A stretch of DNA of 61,467 bases from Fundidesulfovibrio soli (GCF_022808695.1 NZ_JAKZKW010000025.1:1-61467), one strand, 5' to 3'. Positions 36,224 to 44,782 are shown, counted from the stretch's first letter. The notes: generated from the letters alone by a model not told the origin. Made by a program: numbers and translations.

Positions 36224-38056
36224 TCAGCTCTTACCTATGGTGAATCCAAGGCCAAGGGCGATCAATTTCTCATCGCTTGGCTTTGTCGTGGCCTGGTCCC
36301 AGCCTCGGGTCTTGTAGAACTGGTCCAGGACGCCGGTGAACTCGTCCCTCTTCAGGACCGCGCCCTTCTTGGGCCCAACCGTCAGGGGTTCGGTGAAGAA
36401 CCGCTCCGGCAGCCAGTCGTCTGCGCGGGTGAATCCCTCGCGCAGGTTGAACATCTTTTCGAGGTTGAAGGCGCGTTCCCCAATCCTTACGAAGTCCTCG
36501 GCCGAGCACTCACGGCCGGTGATGGCCGAATAGAGGCTCGCGTAATGCGCGTTGGTCATGAATTCCCCCGGGCCCGCGGTACCGGCCGAGAAGAAGCATC
36601 CGCCCAGGCAGTCGAGCGCCGCCCTGGAGTTTTGCTGGTCGATGCTGCGCCCCGACAGGTGGTCCGCCCCCCGGTTGGACGTGGCGTAGGACATGCCCAT
36701 CGGCGGGTTCACATGCACGTTATGCCCCGCGCACTCCTGCCCTTTCACATGGATGGCGTAGAAGTCGCTGTCCTTGCCGATGGCTTTGGCCAGCGCCTTG
36801 ACCCCTCGCGAGGCCAGGTCGCCCACACCTTCGCGGTAGGTGATTTTCCTCAGCATCTGGCGCGTCGACTCCACATCGCCCCATTTGAGGTCGATGCCGT
36901 CCAGGAACGTGCTGTCGATGTGGCCTTTTTCTTTTGCTTCCATGAGGAAGCCGATGACGTTGCCGGCCGAGATGAAGTCCACCCCGTAGTCGTCGGACTC
37001 GTAGATGGTTTTCAACAGCCCGGGCAGATCCTTGATGAGGAGGTTGGCGCCGAGCAGGGCGCCGGACTCGTACTCAGGCCCGTCGTGCGAGACGCCCTTG
37101 AAGGGGCCGCTCTTGACCATGCCGGATTTCTTGCAATGGATGGGGCAGCCGAAGCAGGAGTAGTTGCGCACCCAGTACTCTTTTTCCGAGGCAACCCCGC
37201 CGATGGCTTCGATGCCCTCCATGGTGCCTTCACGGTAATTGCGCACGGACTCGGCGCCGCGCTCGCTGTTGGCGGTGATCCCGGCGGCGGTTCCGTAGCG
37301 CGCCCGGCCCGGAAAATCGGGGTTGGTCATCATGGCCTTCATGCTTTGCTCGTAGGCGGCCATGAAGGCTTCGCGGTTCGAGGCCACCGGGGCTCCCTTG
37401 CCCCGGACGCAGACGGCCTTGAGCATCTTGGAGCCCATGACGCAGCCCGTGCCGGACCTTCCGGCCGCGCGGGAGGCCGTATGCATGATGCAGGCGTAGC
37501 GCACCTGCTTCTCTCCGGCGGGGCCGATGTAGAGCGACTGGAAGCGGTGGTCGCCGAGTTCCTTGGGCAGCAGCTTGTCCAGCTCGTCAGTGCCCTTGCC
37601 CCAGAACTTTTGGGCATCGCGCAATTCGGCTTTGTCGCCGTTGACGGCCAGATACACCGGGCTCGACGCCTTGCCGGTGATGACGATCCCGTCGTAGCCG
37701 GCGAACTTGAGCTCCGGCGCGAAGAACCCGCCGACATTGGAGTAGGCGAGCGTTGAAGCGTTGGCATGTTTCGACTTGAGCGCCGAAGTGGTCGGCGATT
37801 TGGTCACCACGCATGTGCGGGACGCGCACGGCACGGGGAACCCCGAGTAGGCCCCCGTGAGAAACATCAGCGGGGTGTCCGGGCCCAATGCATCGGCGCC
37901 AGGGGCAAGCCGGTCCCAGAGCATCTTCGCCCCGAGGCCACGGCCGCCGCCAAAGGCAATGACATCCGCTTCGTTCAGGGGCTTCTTCTCGATTTTTCCC
38001 GTTGTCAGGTTCACTTCAAGAAGCGCTCCGCAGTAGCCGGGCAGGCTCTTGGTCAT
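36224..38056 (-). CDS. Aldehyde:ferredoxin oxidoreductase (tungsten, AOR family)
   Basis: A 610-residue AOR-family enzyme, the usual length. It starts GYCGALLEVNLTTGKIEKKPL and has GGGRGLGAKMLWDRL and PTTSALKSKHANAS-like cofactor contacts. The [4Fe-4S] ligands are in SCFGCPIHCKK (~297-307), with the fourth Cys in the CLGGCFF region (~480). AOR enzymes oxidise aldehydes to acids, or the reverse, with ferredoxin. ATG 38056 follows GGAGGT. It is the last gene of a four-gene operon with a Tat ferredoxin, an E1-like enzyme and an acyltransferase, all overlapping or nearly so, which suggests that this AOR has a specific partner set. Confidence 0.93.
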   Translation of the reverse strand: MTKSLPGYCGALLEVNLTTGKIEKKPLNEADVIAFGGGRGLGAKMLWDRLAPGADALGPDTPLMFLTGAYSGFPVPCASRTCVVTKSPTTSALKSKHANASTLAYSNVGGFFAPELKFAGYDGIVITGKASSPVYLAVNGDKAELRDAQKFWGKGTDELDKLLPKELGDHRFQSLYIGPAGEKQVRYACIMHTASRAAGRSGTGCVMGSKMLKAVCVRGKGAPVASNREAFMAAYEQSMKAMMTNPDFPGRARYGTAAGITANSERGAESVRNYREGTMEGIEAIGGVASEKEYWVRNYSCFGCPIHCKKSGMVKSGPFKGVSHDGPEYESGALLGANLLIKDLPGLLKTIYESDDYGVDFISAGNVIGFLMEAKEKGHIDSTFLDGIDLKWGDVESTRQMLRKITYREGVGDLASRGVKALAKAIGKDSDFYAIHVKGQECAGHNVHVNPPMGMSYATSNRGADHLSGRSIDQQNSRAALDCLGGCFFSAGTAGPGEFMTNAHYASLYSAITGRECSAEDFVRIGERAFNLEKMFNLREGFTRADDWLPERFFTEPLTVGPKKGAVLKRDEFTGVLDQFYKTRGWDQATTKPSDEKLIALGLGFTIGKS

Positions 38057-38057
38057 G

Positions 38058-38735
38058 TCATATACCTCCATACCAGCGTTGGGCCATGGTCTTGAACACG
38101 GCATCGGCCCTCTGTCCGTAGAACTCCCGGTTGACGTCCACCGGCACCAGCGAGAGGGCCTCGGCAGGGCACCGTTTGACGCACTGGGGGTCGCCGCCGC
38201 ACAGAGAGCACATGCCGACGGGCTGCTTCAGGCCCATGTCCAGACTGATGACGCCCGTCACGCAGGCGGCTTCGCAGCTTCCGCAGGTGGTGCAGCGCGA
38301 GGCGTCGGCCTTGATGGTCCCGGTGGCCTGGTCGCGGAAGATGGCCTTTCTGCCCGTGGCCGGATCGGGGGTCACGGGGCAGGCATCCACGCAAGGCGGT
38401 TTGGGGCACATGGCGCACACCACGGGAACGTCGATATCCGGGTTGAAGTTGGCGACTTTGATTCTGGCGTACGTCGGGTTGCCAAGCGTCGCGGGCAGGC
38501 CGTCGGCCGCCGCATTGTACGAGGAGCAGAACATCTCGCATAAGCGGCAGCCCGTGCACTTGGAGAGGTCGGCCAGTATCGCCTTCGCGCCCTGCCCGCC
38601 CTGGGCCCAGGCCACGATCCTGAACGGCCCCGCGATGCCGCCAGCCAGCGCGACGAGGCCGCCAGCCATCGCGCCCTTCAAGAACAGCCTCCGGTCGATG
38701 TTCGACTGTTTTTGACCGTTGCACTCCTTACTCAT
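38058..38735 (-). CDS. Ferredoxin-like Fe-S protein with Tat-like leader
   Basis: A 225-residue protein. Near the start is DRRLFLKGAMAGGLVALAGGIAG, a twin-arginine-like leader. Four cluster motifs follow: CTGCRLCEMFC, CAMCPKPPCVDACP, CTTCGSCEAAC and CSLCGGDPQCVKRCP. It is the likely electron partner of the AOR encoded 1 bp downstream; if truly exported, it would place that electron path across the membrane, which is unusual because AOR itself has no leader. The start ATG 38735 overlaps the end of the E1-like gene. Confidence 0.88.
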   Translation of the reverse strand: MSKECNGQKQSNIDRRLFLKGAMAGGLVALAGGIAGPFRIVAWAQGGQGAKAILADLSKCTGCRLCEMFCSSYNAAADGLPATLGNPTYARIKVANFNPDIDVPVVCAMCPKPPCVDACPVTPDPATGRKAIFRDQATGTIKADASRCTTCGSCEAACVTGVISLDMGLKQPVGMCSLCGGDPQCVKRCPAEALSLVPVDVNREFYGQRADAVFKTMAQRWYGGI

Positions 38736-39702
38736 GGCTTCCCCTTGGTTCGTGGTTCTCCGCCTCATTGCGGCATCCCGCCGCTTGCCGTGTCTCGCCG
38801 TCGTCCGGGGCTTCGTACCGTTGCCAACGGACAGCGCCCGTGATCCAGTCGGGAATTCCTATCTCGCCCGTTTGCGCGTTGTGGTAGTATGAGCACCCCG
38901 AATAGGGATCGAAGACATGGAATACCGGCATCGCCGTGACCGCGGACCCGCGAAAGGGCAGCCCGCGAAGTGCCGCCGTGTTCTTCACCGCCTCGAAGGC
39001 CATGGCGGCATTTGTGAGCGACACGAACACCTTGCAGGACCGCGCGGGGAGATCACCCCGGAACATGGCCTCCACCACGCCCGGAGCGTATTTCCCTTCC
39101 CGGCCCGGATAGAAGGTCAGGTCCCGGAATTTCCTGGCCGCCGCGGCGTAGTCGATCTCCGTGAGGCGCTGCCCTTCCGTGCCCAGCCTTGCCGCCGCTT
39201 CGAGCGTCATTCCTCCCTCGTGGGTGAAGGTCGAGACGACCCAGGCCCCCGAAGAGGCCGGTCCGACGATCATGCGTTTGCCGAGCTCCGCGCATATCCG
39301 GCCGACCACGATGTTCGCCTCGACGTCGGTCGTTCCCGCGAACACCAGGTCCGCCCCGGAGAGAACTTCCCTCAACCACGGAGCGAGGTCGCGATCGATG
39401 CTCATCTCGTGCGGGATGACCTTGGAGGCCGGATTGACGGAGAGAAGATAGTCCCGCCAAGCGGCCACCTTGGGCAATCCGATCTTGTCCGTGCCGAATG
39501 GGAGGCGGTTCAGATTGGTGGGCTCCACCACGTCCGGGTCGATGATGGTGAAGCGTTCGAATCCGAGGCGGACCAGATGCTCCATCACCGCGCCGTTGCC
39601 GCCGGCCCCGATCACGGCGAGTTCCATGCCGCGCATGGCGCTCATGAGTTCAGGCGTGAAGTTCGCATAACCGGTCTGGCGGTCTACAAGAGCGTTCCAC
39701 AT
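38728..39702 (-). CDS. ThiF/MoeB/E1-like adenylyltransferase
   Basis: A 324-residue protein of the E1-like superfamily. The nucleotide-binding AVIGAGGNGAVMEHLVRLGF (GxGGNG), the IIDPDVVEPTNLNRLPFG segment with the conserved Asp and Asn/Arg, and GTTDVEANIVVGRICAELG are clear. ThiF and MoeB activate a C-terminal Gly-Gly of a small sulfur carrier, but no ubiquitin-like partner is seen nearby, and the zinc CxxC pairs of MoeB are absent. The C-terminal ~100 residues are not recognised. It overlaps the acyltransferase gene by 19 bp and the ferredoxin gene by 8 bp. Confidence 0.85.
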   Translation of the reverse strand: MWNALVDRQTGYANFTPELMSAMRGMELAVIGAGGNGAVMEHLVRLGFERFTIIDPDVVEPTNLNRLPFGTDKIGLPKVAAWRDYLLSVNPASKVIPHEMSIDRDLAPWLREVLSGADLVFAGTTDVEANIVVGRICAELGKRMIVGPASSGAWVVSTFTHEGGMTLEAAARLGTEGQRLTEIDYAAAARKFRDLTFYPGREGKYAPGVVEAMFRGDLPARSCKVFVSLTNAAMAFEAVKNTAALRGLPFRGSAVTAMPVFHVFDPYSGCSYYHNAQTGEIGIPDWITGAVRWQRYEAPDDGETRQAAGCRNEAENHEPRGSHE

Positions 39703-40340
39703 GTTGTCGCGTCCTGATGCGGTAAGTGCGTGGATACGAGCGCCCCGTCATGCTCCCGGAGGTCGCGGAGATTGATCATCATGGGGATGCGCACGAGGCC
39801 CGGCACTATCTCGAAAGGCTTGTGCCACTGCCTGTGCCCGAGGGATTCATACCGGGGCGCAAGGGCCGGGTCGCAATAATGCAGCGCGTGCCGGAATCCG
39901 ATCTCGCGGCAGCGCAACAGCACATTGAAGCGGAAAGAGCCGAAGAACGCCGTGCCCCGCACATCCGGATGGAGGACCATGCGCGTGTTCACCACGGAAC
40001 GGGAAAGGTCTTCATCGTTGAGAGAGGAGAAGCCGAACCATTCCGGCCATTCGTCCGGAATGCGGGGGAGCGATGCCTGCACGGAGGTGCTTACGGCCAG
40101 GAGCGCTCCGTCCGTGCCGAATGCGCACATGTGCGTTGACTCAAAATCATGCGGCTCGACGACCAGACGCCTGCGGTGGTCTACTCCGGGGAACCCGTCC
40201 GCCATGTGCTTGAAATGGAAGTCATAGCGGAATCGAAAGACTGCAGCGAGTTCATCACCTCCGCTTCCGGAAAGAAGGCGCAGCGGGGCGATGTCCCTTT
40301 GGATTGATTCGACTCGCTGTCGATTCCGCCGCCCTCTCAT
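39684..40340 (-). CDS. GNAT/N-acyl amino acid synthase-like acyltransferase
   Basis: A 218-residue protein that resembles the FeeM/LuxI-like branch of GNAT acyltransferases. Seen are VFRFRYDFHFKHM (the conserved Arg and Tyr of the N-terminal part), the HDFESTHMCAFG strand, VNTRMVLHPDVRGTAFFGSFRFNVLL (acyl-CoA/ACP-binding RG loop) and the ALAPRYESLGHRQW segment matching lYerlGFr. FeeM enzymes join an acyl chain from ACP to an amino acid. Here the acceptor is unknown. It is the first gene of the operon with E1-like enzyme, ferredoxin and AOR. ATG 40340 has only a weak ribosome site (GGGGTG). Confidence 0.65.
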   Translation of the reverse strand: MRGRRNRQRVESIQRDIAPLRLLSGSGGDELAAVFRFRYDFHFKHMADGFPGVDHRRRLVVEPHDFESTHMCAFGTDGALLAVSTSVQASLPRIPDEWPEWFGFSSLNDEDLSRSVVNTRMVLHPDVRGTAFFGSFRFNVLLRCREIGFRHALHYCDPALAPRYESLGHRQWHKPFEIVPGLVRIPMMINLRDLREHDGALVSTHLPHQDATTCGTLL

Positions 40341-40665
40341 GGCTCACCCCGCCCTATCGTCATATCAAGGAGGTAAGTGGTTAACTCCTCGATATTGTGT
40401 CATTATTCCTTCGTGACTGTGACTCCTTTGGCCCTGAAAGAAAATACACTTTCCTGCTCGATTATTGCCCGATCCTGCGCCCTCGGCGTGCAACCGGGCA
40501 CTTGGGGGAGCCCCCCGAAAGGTTGTTCCGAAGAGTTGCATTCGTCGTAAACCCAGGCGAGGAGATTGTACATAATGACATCCCGCGACTGACCTGCCTC
40601 CCCCAAAACCTGAGCCAGGACGCCCTTCCCAGGAAGTGAGAGGTCCGAAGAAACCCGGCGGGTCA

Positions 40666-40910
40666 AGCCTTCGCCTGCAAGCTTGGTGGGAGAAGAACAA
40701 GATCCGGATCGACTCCATTCAGTCAGGCCAGCCGCGGCAAAGCGCTTGCCTGGAGCGAGGCAATCGTCCGGTGCGCCGCGGCTGGCTGGGGCGGCACCTG
40801 TTTGAGGACATGGAGGAGGTCGGAGACTACGCCGCCAGGTGGCTCTAAACATGCAGCAACGAAAGGCCCGACATGGGCATGGGCGGCATCACCCCGAGGT
40901 AAGAACTGGG
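40666..40910 (+). pseudogene. IS3-family transposase remnant (OrfB C terminus)
   Basis: The plus strand encodes IRIDSIQSGQPRQSACLERG and then NRPVRRGWLGRHLFEDMEEV with DYAARWL. This matches the end of IS3-family OrfB (consensus ..I.f.QPGkP.QNa.iER.NrtvR..wL..y.F.s.eE...f...W). A TAA then replaces the expected Trp codon, after which the frame continues with NERPDMGMGGITP, the NNERPN..LGG.TP ending. So this is a dead fragment with a nonsense mutation. Only the 3' part survives; the 625-bp gap 40341-40965 holds nothing else I can support. Confidence 0.85.
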
Positions 40911-40965
40911 GTCGGCCGCATAGTCGCTCCTTTTCGGACTGCCTGAAAGGGGGAGAGTTACCGGG

Positions 40966-41661
40966 CTATTCGGGTTGGATTCCGAGGCTGGTGACAGCAA
41001 ACTCGTTACGCACTTCATGGTTGAGGGCATGCAGCACGGGCTTGCCGTTGCCGAAGCGCAGCACGTTCAGGCAGCCGTGATCCTGGCCGAGGCTGAACAG
41101 ACCCTCCAGGGGGAAGCCCAGCAGGTCGCAGATGAGCACGCGGTTCACCCCGGCATGGGCCACCAACAGAATGTTGGCGTTGTCCGCGCCGGGCAGGGCT
41201 TCATGCGTGTTTTCGAGGGAGCGGACCGGGCGGCCTGTGGCCTGACGCAGGATATCCTTCAGGGCTTGGCCGGCCCTTTGCGCTAGGTCGGCGAAGCTCT
41301 CGCCGCCGGGGGGCCTGAAACCGGCGATGTCCGCGCCGCGCGCCTCATAGAGGCCGGGGTAGCTGCGGCGCACCTCCTCGACGCTCAGGCCGTCCCACTC
41401 CCCAAGCGAAATTTCCCGCAACCCGGCCATGGGTATGGCGGTGAGGCCATGGCCCGCCAGCACCAGTTCGGCGCTCTCCCGGCAGCGCGTCAGGTCAGAG
41501 CACCAGGCCCCGGCGAAGTCCAGGCTCGCGAGTTCCTTGCGCCACCAGCGCATCTGGTCGCGCCCGGCATCCGAGAGGGGGGCGTCGCGCTGGCCCAGGA
41601 ACCGCCAGGGATCCTCCCGGGCGGTCCGGCCGTGGCGCAGCAGGTAGACGGTCAGGCTCAT
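40966..41661 (-). CDS. Histidine phosphatase family protein
   Basis: A 231-residue phosphatase of the phosphoglycerate-mutase-like superfamily. The catalytic LLRHGRTAREDPWRFLGQRDAPLS (RHG) starts at residue 7, the second Arg is in CSDLTRCRESAELV, and the second His is in LLVAHAGVNRVLICDLLG. It resembles CobC-type alpha-ribazole phosphatases, but in Desulfovibrio such genes sit with XdhC and an AMP-ligase in molybdenum-hydroxylase maturation clusters, as here. Stop and start spacing to xdhC is 52 bp. The substrate is not known. Confidence 0.85.
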   Translation of the reverse strand: MSLTVYLLRHGRTAREDPWRFLGQRDAPLSDAGRDQMRWWRKELASLDFAGAWCSDLTRCRESAELVLAGHGLTAIPMAGLREISLGEWDGLSVEEVRRSYPGLYEARGADIAGFRPPGGESFADLAQRAGQALKDILRQATGRPVRSLENTHEALPGADNANILLVAHAGVNRVLICDLLGFPLEGLFSLGQDHGCLNVLRFGNGKPVLHALNHEVRNEFAVTSLGIQPE

Positions 41662-41713
41662 GATCTTGAGGTGAGCGCGGAGGAGCCCAGCGCTCCGGGG
41701 GTCGTAGGCCTTG

Positions 41714-42736
41714 TCATGCGGCTCCTCTGGCGGCCCTGGCCTGGATGAGCTCGGCCAGGATGCTCACGGCGATCTCCTCCGGGGTTTCGGCCCCGATGTC
41801 CAGCCCGATGGGGCAACGCACGCGATCGAAATCGGCGTCCGTGAAGCCTTGGGCGCGCAGCTTGCCGTACACGCTGTCGCGCTTGCGGCGGCTGCCGATC
41901 ATGCCGATGTAGCCCGCCTGGGTGCGCAGGGCCTGGGCCAGCACGTCGGCGTCGCCCGCATGCCCGCGCGTGACGATGACCACGGAGGCGTCCGGCCCGA
42001 TCGGCTTGTCCTGTAGGCAGGCGCGCATGTCCTCCACGATGATCTCGTGGGCCTCGGGGAAGCGGTTCCGGTTGGCGAACTCCGGCCTGTCGTCCATGAC
42101 CGTGACGCGAAACCCGGTCATGGACGCCACCCTGGCCGTGGGGCGCGAAACGTGCCCGGCTCCGGCGATGTAGAGCGGCGACGGCCCGGCCCAGGGCTCC
42201 AGGAACCAGCGCTCCTCCAGGGCCTCGAAGACCACCGGGGCGCGGATGTCCTTCCCGGCCTGGAGCGCGCCCTCCAGCAGCCCCTGGGGCAACCGGGCGC
42301 CCAGGGCGTCTCCGCGCGCGGGAATCAAGGCGCGCGGGCCGCCGCCCATGGGCACGGCCAGCAGCACGCGCTCGCCTTGCTCCACCCGGCGCAGCAGCTC
42401 GGCGTAGAGCGCGGCTTCGGCACCTGGCTCGATGCGCTCCAGGAAAACGCGCAGCTTGCCCCCGCAGACCATATCCGCCCCGGCCGCAAGCTCTCCGGTG
42501 AGGTCGAAATCCATGATCACGGGCACGCCGTCGCCCAGCACCCGGGCCGCGGCCTGGAGCACCCTGGCCTCCACCAGGCCGCCGCCCACGGTGCCGAACA
42601 TCTCCCCGCCTGGGCGCACGATCATCTTGCTCCCGGCGGAGCGGGGAGTGGAGCCCTCATGGGTGACGATGGTGGCCGATGCGACGGGCTTGCCTTCCGA
42701 AAGCCAGAGGCCGAGCGTCTTGAGCAGGTCTGTCAT
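41714..42736 (-). CDS. XdhC/CoxI family molybdenum-enzyme maturation protein
   Basis: A 340-residue XdhC-type protein that binds or sulfurates the molybdenum cofactor before insertion into xanthine or aldehyde dehydrogenases. The N-terminal XdhC/CoxI domain has ATIVTHEGSTPRSAGSKMIV and GTVGGGLVEARV. The C-terminal Rossmann part has LYIAGAGHVSRPTARVASMTGFRVTVMDDR and GYIGMIGSRRKRDSV. The AMP-ligase pseudogene upstream would have ended over its start codon (ATGA). No molybdenum hydroxylase is in the window. Confidence 0.93.
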   Translation of the reverse strand: MTDLLKTLGLWLSEGKPVASATIVTHEGSTPRSAGSKMIVRPGGEMFGTVGGGLVEARVLQAAARVLGDGVPVIMDFDLTGELAAGADMVCGGKLRVFLERIEPGAEAALYAELLRRVEQGERVLLAVPMGGGPRALIPARGDALGARLPQGLLEGALQAGKDIRAPVVFEALEERWFLEPWAGPSPLYIAGAGHVSRPTARVASMTGFRVTVMDDRPEFANRNRFPEAHEIIVEDMRACLQDKPIGPDASVVIVTRGHAGDADVLAQALRTQAGYIGMIGSRRKRDSVYGKLRAQGFTDADFDRVRCPIGLDIGAETPEEIAVSILAELIQARAARGAA

Positions 42737-43575
42737 GGCGTGTTCGCTGTTCCCTTTTCCGGAGTGAGCACCTGGATGGCCCCCCGTCGGTTACGATCCG
42801 CCCGGCCACGGGGCCGAGCGTCCTGAGCGGGCTGCCGCAGGCGCAGGGGCCGGGCAACATGCGGCCCATGTCCCCGGTGCGGTAACGCAGCAGGGGCCTT
42901 CCCCTGCGGGCGAGGGTGCTGACCATAACCTCGCCCTCGAGGCCGTCGGCCAAGGACCCGCCGCTAAGCGGGTCGATCACTTCCACCGGCAGGTCGGCCT
43001 CGCGCAGATGGTACCCCTGGTGCGCCCCACATTCAACGCCGCCGCCGAAGCAGGTCTCCGTGAGCCCGTAGTGGGCGAAAATCTCGATCCCGGCCTTGGC
43101 GGCGGCGTGGCGCAGGCCGTCATCAACGGGCTCGCCGGAGAGAAGGGCCCGGTCCAGCGCAGGGGGCCAGGCCGGGGCCGCGGGGGAGAGCTCCAACAGG
43201 GCCCGCAGCTGGGAAGGCAGGGCTGCCAGGTAGGTCACGCCCTCCTCCGCGATGAGCCGGACGGCCTCCTCCGGTGGGCAGGGCTGCGGGGCGAGCACCG
43301 GGCGTACGCCGATCTCCGCCAGGGCTCTGGCCAGCAGCGGCGCGGCCCCGTGCTCCCGGCGGCCGGGCAGCAGGATGGGCACCGCGTCCCCCCCCGCCGG
43401 TGACGCTGGTCATGCCCACGCGGAAGAAGTCCAGCGTGGCCTCGAGGTCCTCCCCGGTGAAGAAGAGACGCTTGGGTTTGCCCGTGGTGCCCGAGGTGTT
43501 CAGCGACGAGGGCAAGGCCGTGGAGTTTTCCAGGGCCTTGTACCGGGGGGACAAGTACACCTTCAAATGCTCCAT
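42733..43575 (-). pseudogene. AMP-dependent CoA ligase (phenylacetate-CoA ligase-like), truncated and frameshifted
   Basis: The pieces encode an adenylating ligase: LNTSGTTGKPKRLFFTGEDL (ATP loop), then in another frame LAALPSQLRALLELSP, IEIFAHYGLTETCFGGGVEC and LLRYRTGDMGRML. The first shift lies in a run of eight C at 43391-43398; seven would rejoin the frames. The second lies in six C near 42780-42785; seven would restore the ending AIQVLTPEKGTANTP, whose stop overlaps the xdhC start. About 90-100 N-terminal residues before the SGTTG motif are missing. The two homopolymer shifts could be sequencing errors; the missing 5' end cannot. Related ligases belong to the XdhC/phosphatase cluster of Desulfovibrio. 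Confidence 0.8.
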
Positions 43576-43648
43576 CGGGAAGTACGTGTGCGAGGATATC
43601 GCCCCGTCGTGAACCCGTCGATGCCTTTCAGGGCGCCGTGAAATACGA

Positions 43649-43682
43649 GAAGGCTGCTCCCCTGTGCGGGGGGGCAGCCTTC
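43649..43682 (-). terminator. Hairpin downstream of islB
   Basis: GAAGGCTGC (43649-43657) and GCAGCCTTC (43674-43682) form a 9-bp stem, extended by C/G pairing in the loop. It begins 20 bp after the islB stop. Downstream on the minus strand the T-rich tract is poor (TCTCGTATTTC), so termination may be partial. The plus-strand side has TCTTTCTG. Confidence 0.65.
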
Positions 43683-43701
43683 TTTCTGTTTTCGGCTTGG
43701 C

Positions 43702-44673
43702 TCAGCTGTTCTGGGCGCTGGCGGGCTGCTCGACTTCTGGCTTCTGGCTTGGCGTCCAAAACGCCTCCCGCGCCACCTGTTCAAGCTCGGCGAACCGTTC
43801 CTGCGGCAGGGTCTTGTCGCCCATGGGGGCTTCCCTGTTCAGGAAGGTGTATTTCTGCGTGCCCAGCCGGTGGTAGGGCAGGACCTCGTAGCTGACGTTG
43901 GCGTGGCCCGACACGAACTCAGCGATGTTGCGGATGTCCGTTTCCATGTCGTTGAAACCGGGGATCACGGGGGTGCGCACGTGCACGGGCAGGTCCGGGA
44001 ACTCCGCCACAAGGCGCTGGAAGTTGTCCAGGATGCGTGTGTTGGGCGCCCCGGTGAAGGTCTTGTGCAGCTCGTTGTCCAGGCTCTTGATGTCGAACAT
44101 CACCGAATCGAGCAGCGGGGCCGCCTGGCGCAGCACCTCCCAGGGAACCTGGGCGCAGGTCTCCATGGAGGTGTTCAGGCGGCGTCGGCGGGCTTCGCGC
44201 AGCAGGGCCAGGGCGAACTCGGGCTGGGCCAGGGGCTCCCCGCCCGAAAGGGTGAGCCCGCCGCCCGAGCGCGTGTAGAACATGGCGTCCTGCTCCACCA
44301 CGCGCAGCACCTCGTCCACGCTCTTGCGCTGGCCGTAGGCGATCACGCCCGAGGCCGGGCAAGCCTCCACGCAGGGCCGCGCGCAGTCCTTGCAGGTTTC
44401 CCGGTTGAACACCGGCTTGTCATCCATCCGGGCGATGGCCTGGCTGGGGCAGGCCTTGAGGCAGCGCACGCACTGGGAAAAGCCCAGGCAGCGGCCGTCG
44501 TTGAAGGCCAGCTCCGCCTGGAAAGCCTGAGATTCCGGGTTGCTGCACCACAGGCAGGACAGGGGGCAGCCCTTGAAGAACACGATGGTGCGGATGCCCG
44601 GACCATCGTGAACGGAATACTTCTGGATGTTGAATATCGTTCCGCTCGTGTCCTTGTCCTGCTGGGTTGTCAT
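43702..44673 (-). CDS. islB: IslB, radical SAM activase of isethionate sulfite-lyase
   Basis: A 323-residue glycyl-radical-enzyme activating enzyme. After YSVHDGPGIRTIVFFKGCPLSC, the radical SAM motif GCPLSCLWCSNPE binds the catalytic [4Fe-4S]. A ferredoxin-like insert follows with CVRCLKACP and CKDCARPCVEACP, and then LTLSGGEPLAQ, the SAM-binding GGE motif. It installs the glycyl radical on Gly806 of IslA, encoded 109 bp upstream. The start ATG 44673 has no strong ribosome site, so lower expression than IslA is likely. The long hairpin between the two genes fits that. Confidence 0.95.
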   Translation of the reverse strand: MTTQQDKDTSGTIFNIQKYSVHDGPGIRTIVFFKGCPLSCLWCSNPESQAFQAELAFNDGRCLGFSQCVRCLKACPSQAIARMDDKPVFNRETCKDCARPCVEACPASGVIAYGQRKSVDEVLRVVEQDAMFYTRSGGGLTLSGGEPLAQPEFALALLREARRRRLNTSMETCAQVPWEVLRQAAPLLDSVMFDIKSLDNELHKTFTGAPNTRILDNFQRLVAEFPDLPVHVRTPVIPGFNDMETDIRNIAEFVSGHANVSYEVLPYHRLGTQKYTFLNREAPMGDKTLPQERFAELEQVAREAFWTPSQKPEVEQPASAQNS

Positions 44674-44713
44674 GGCGCGCGTTCCGTTCGGCCCGGGGCC
44701 GGGCTGGGGTTTG

Positions 44714-44765
44714 GCCGAAACAGGGCGGAGACGCCCCGTGGCCGGGGCGTCTCCGAGGTTTCGGC
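44714..44765 (-). other. Long two-part RNA hairpin between islA and islB
   Basis: A perfect 12-bp stem (GGAGACGCCCCG at 44727-44738, complement 44743-44754) with a 4-nt loop is enclosed by a second 8-bp stem (GCCGAAAC 44714-44721, GTTTCGGC 44758-44765). No T run follows. It probably acts as a 3' stabiliser of islA mRNA or a partial attenuator that lowers activase synthesis. Confidence 0.7.
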
Positions 44766-44782
44766 GCGAATGCGTAAGGCCT

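Noticed and set aside
36065-37756. Long plus-strand frame opposite the aldehyde:ferredoxin oxidoreductase
   Set aside because: Mirror frame of a clear AOR gene with all cluster cysteines.
40365-40852. Minus-strand open frames between the acyltransferase and phosphatase genes
   Set aside because: They lie opposite the IS3 remnant and intergenic DNA and show no family features.
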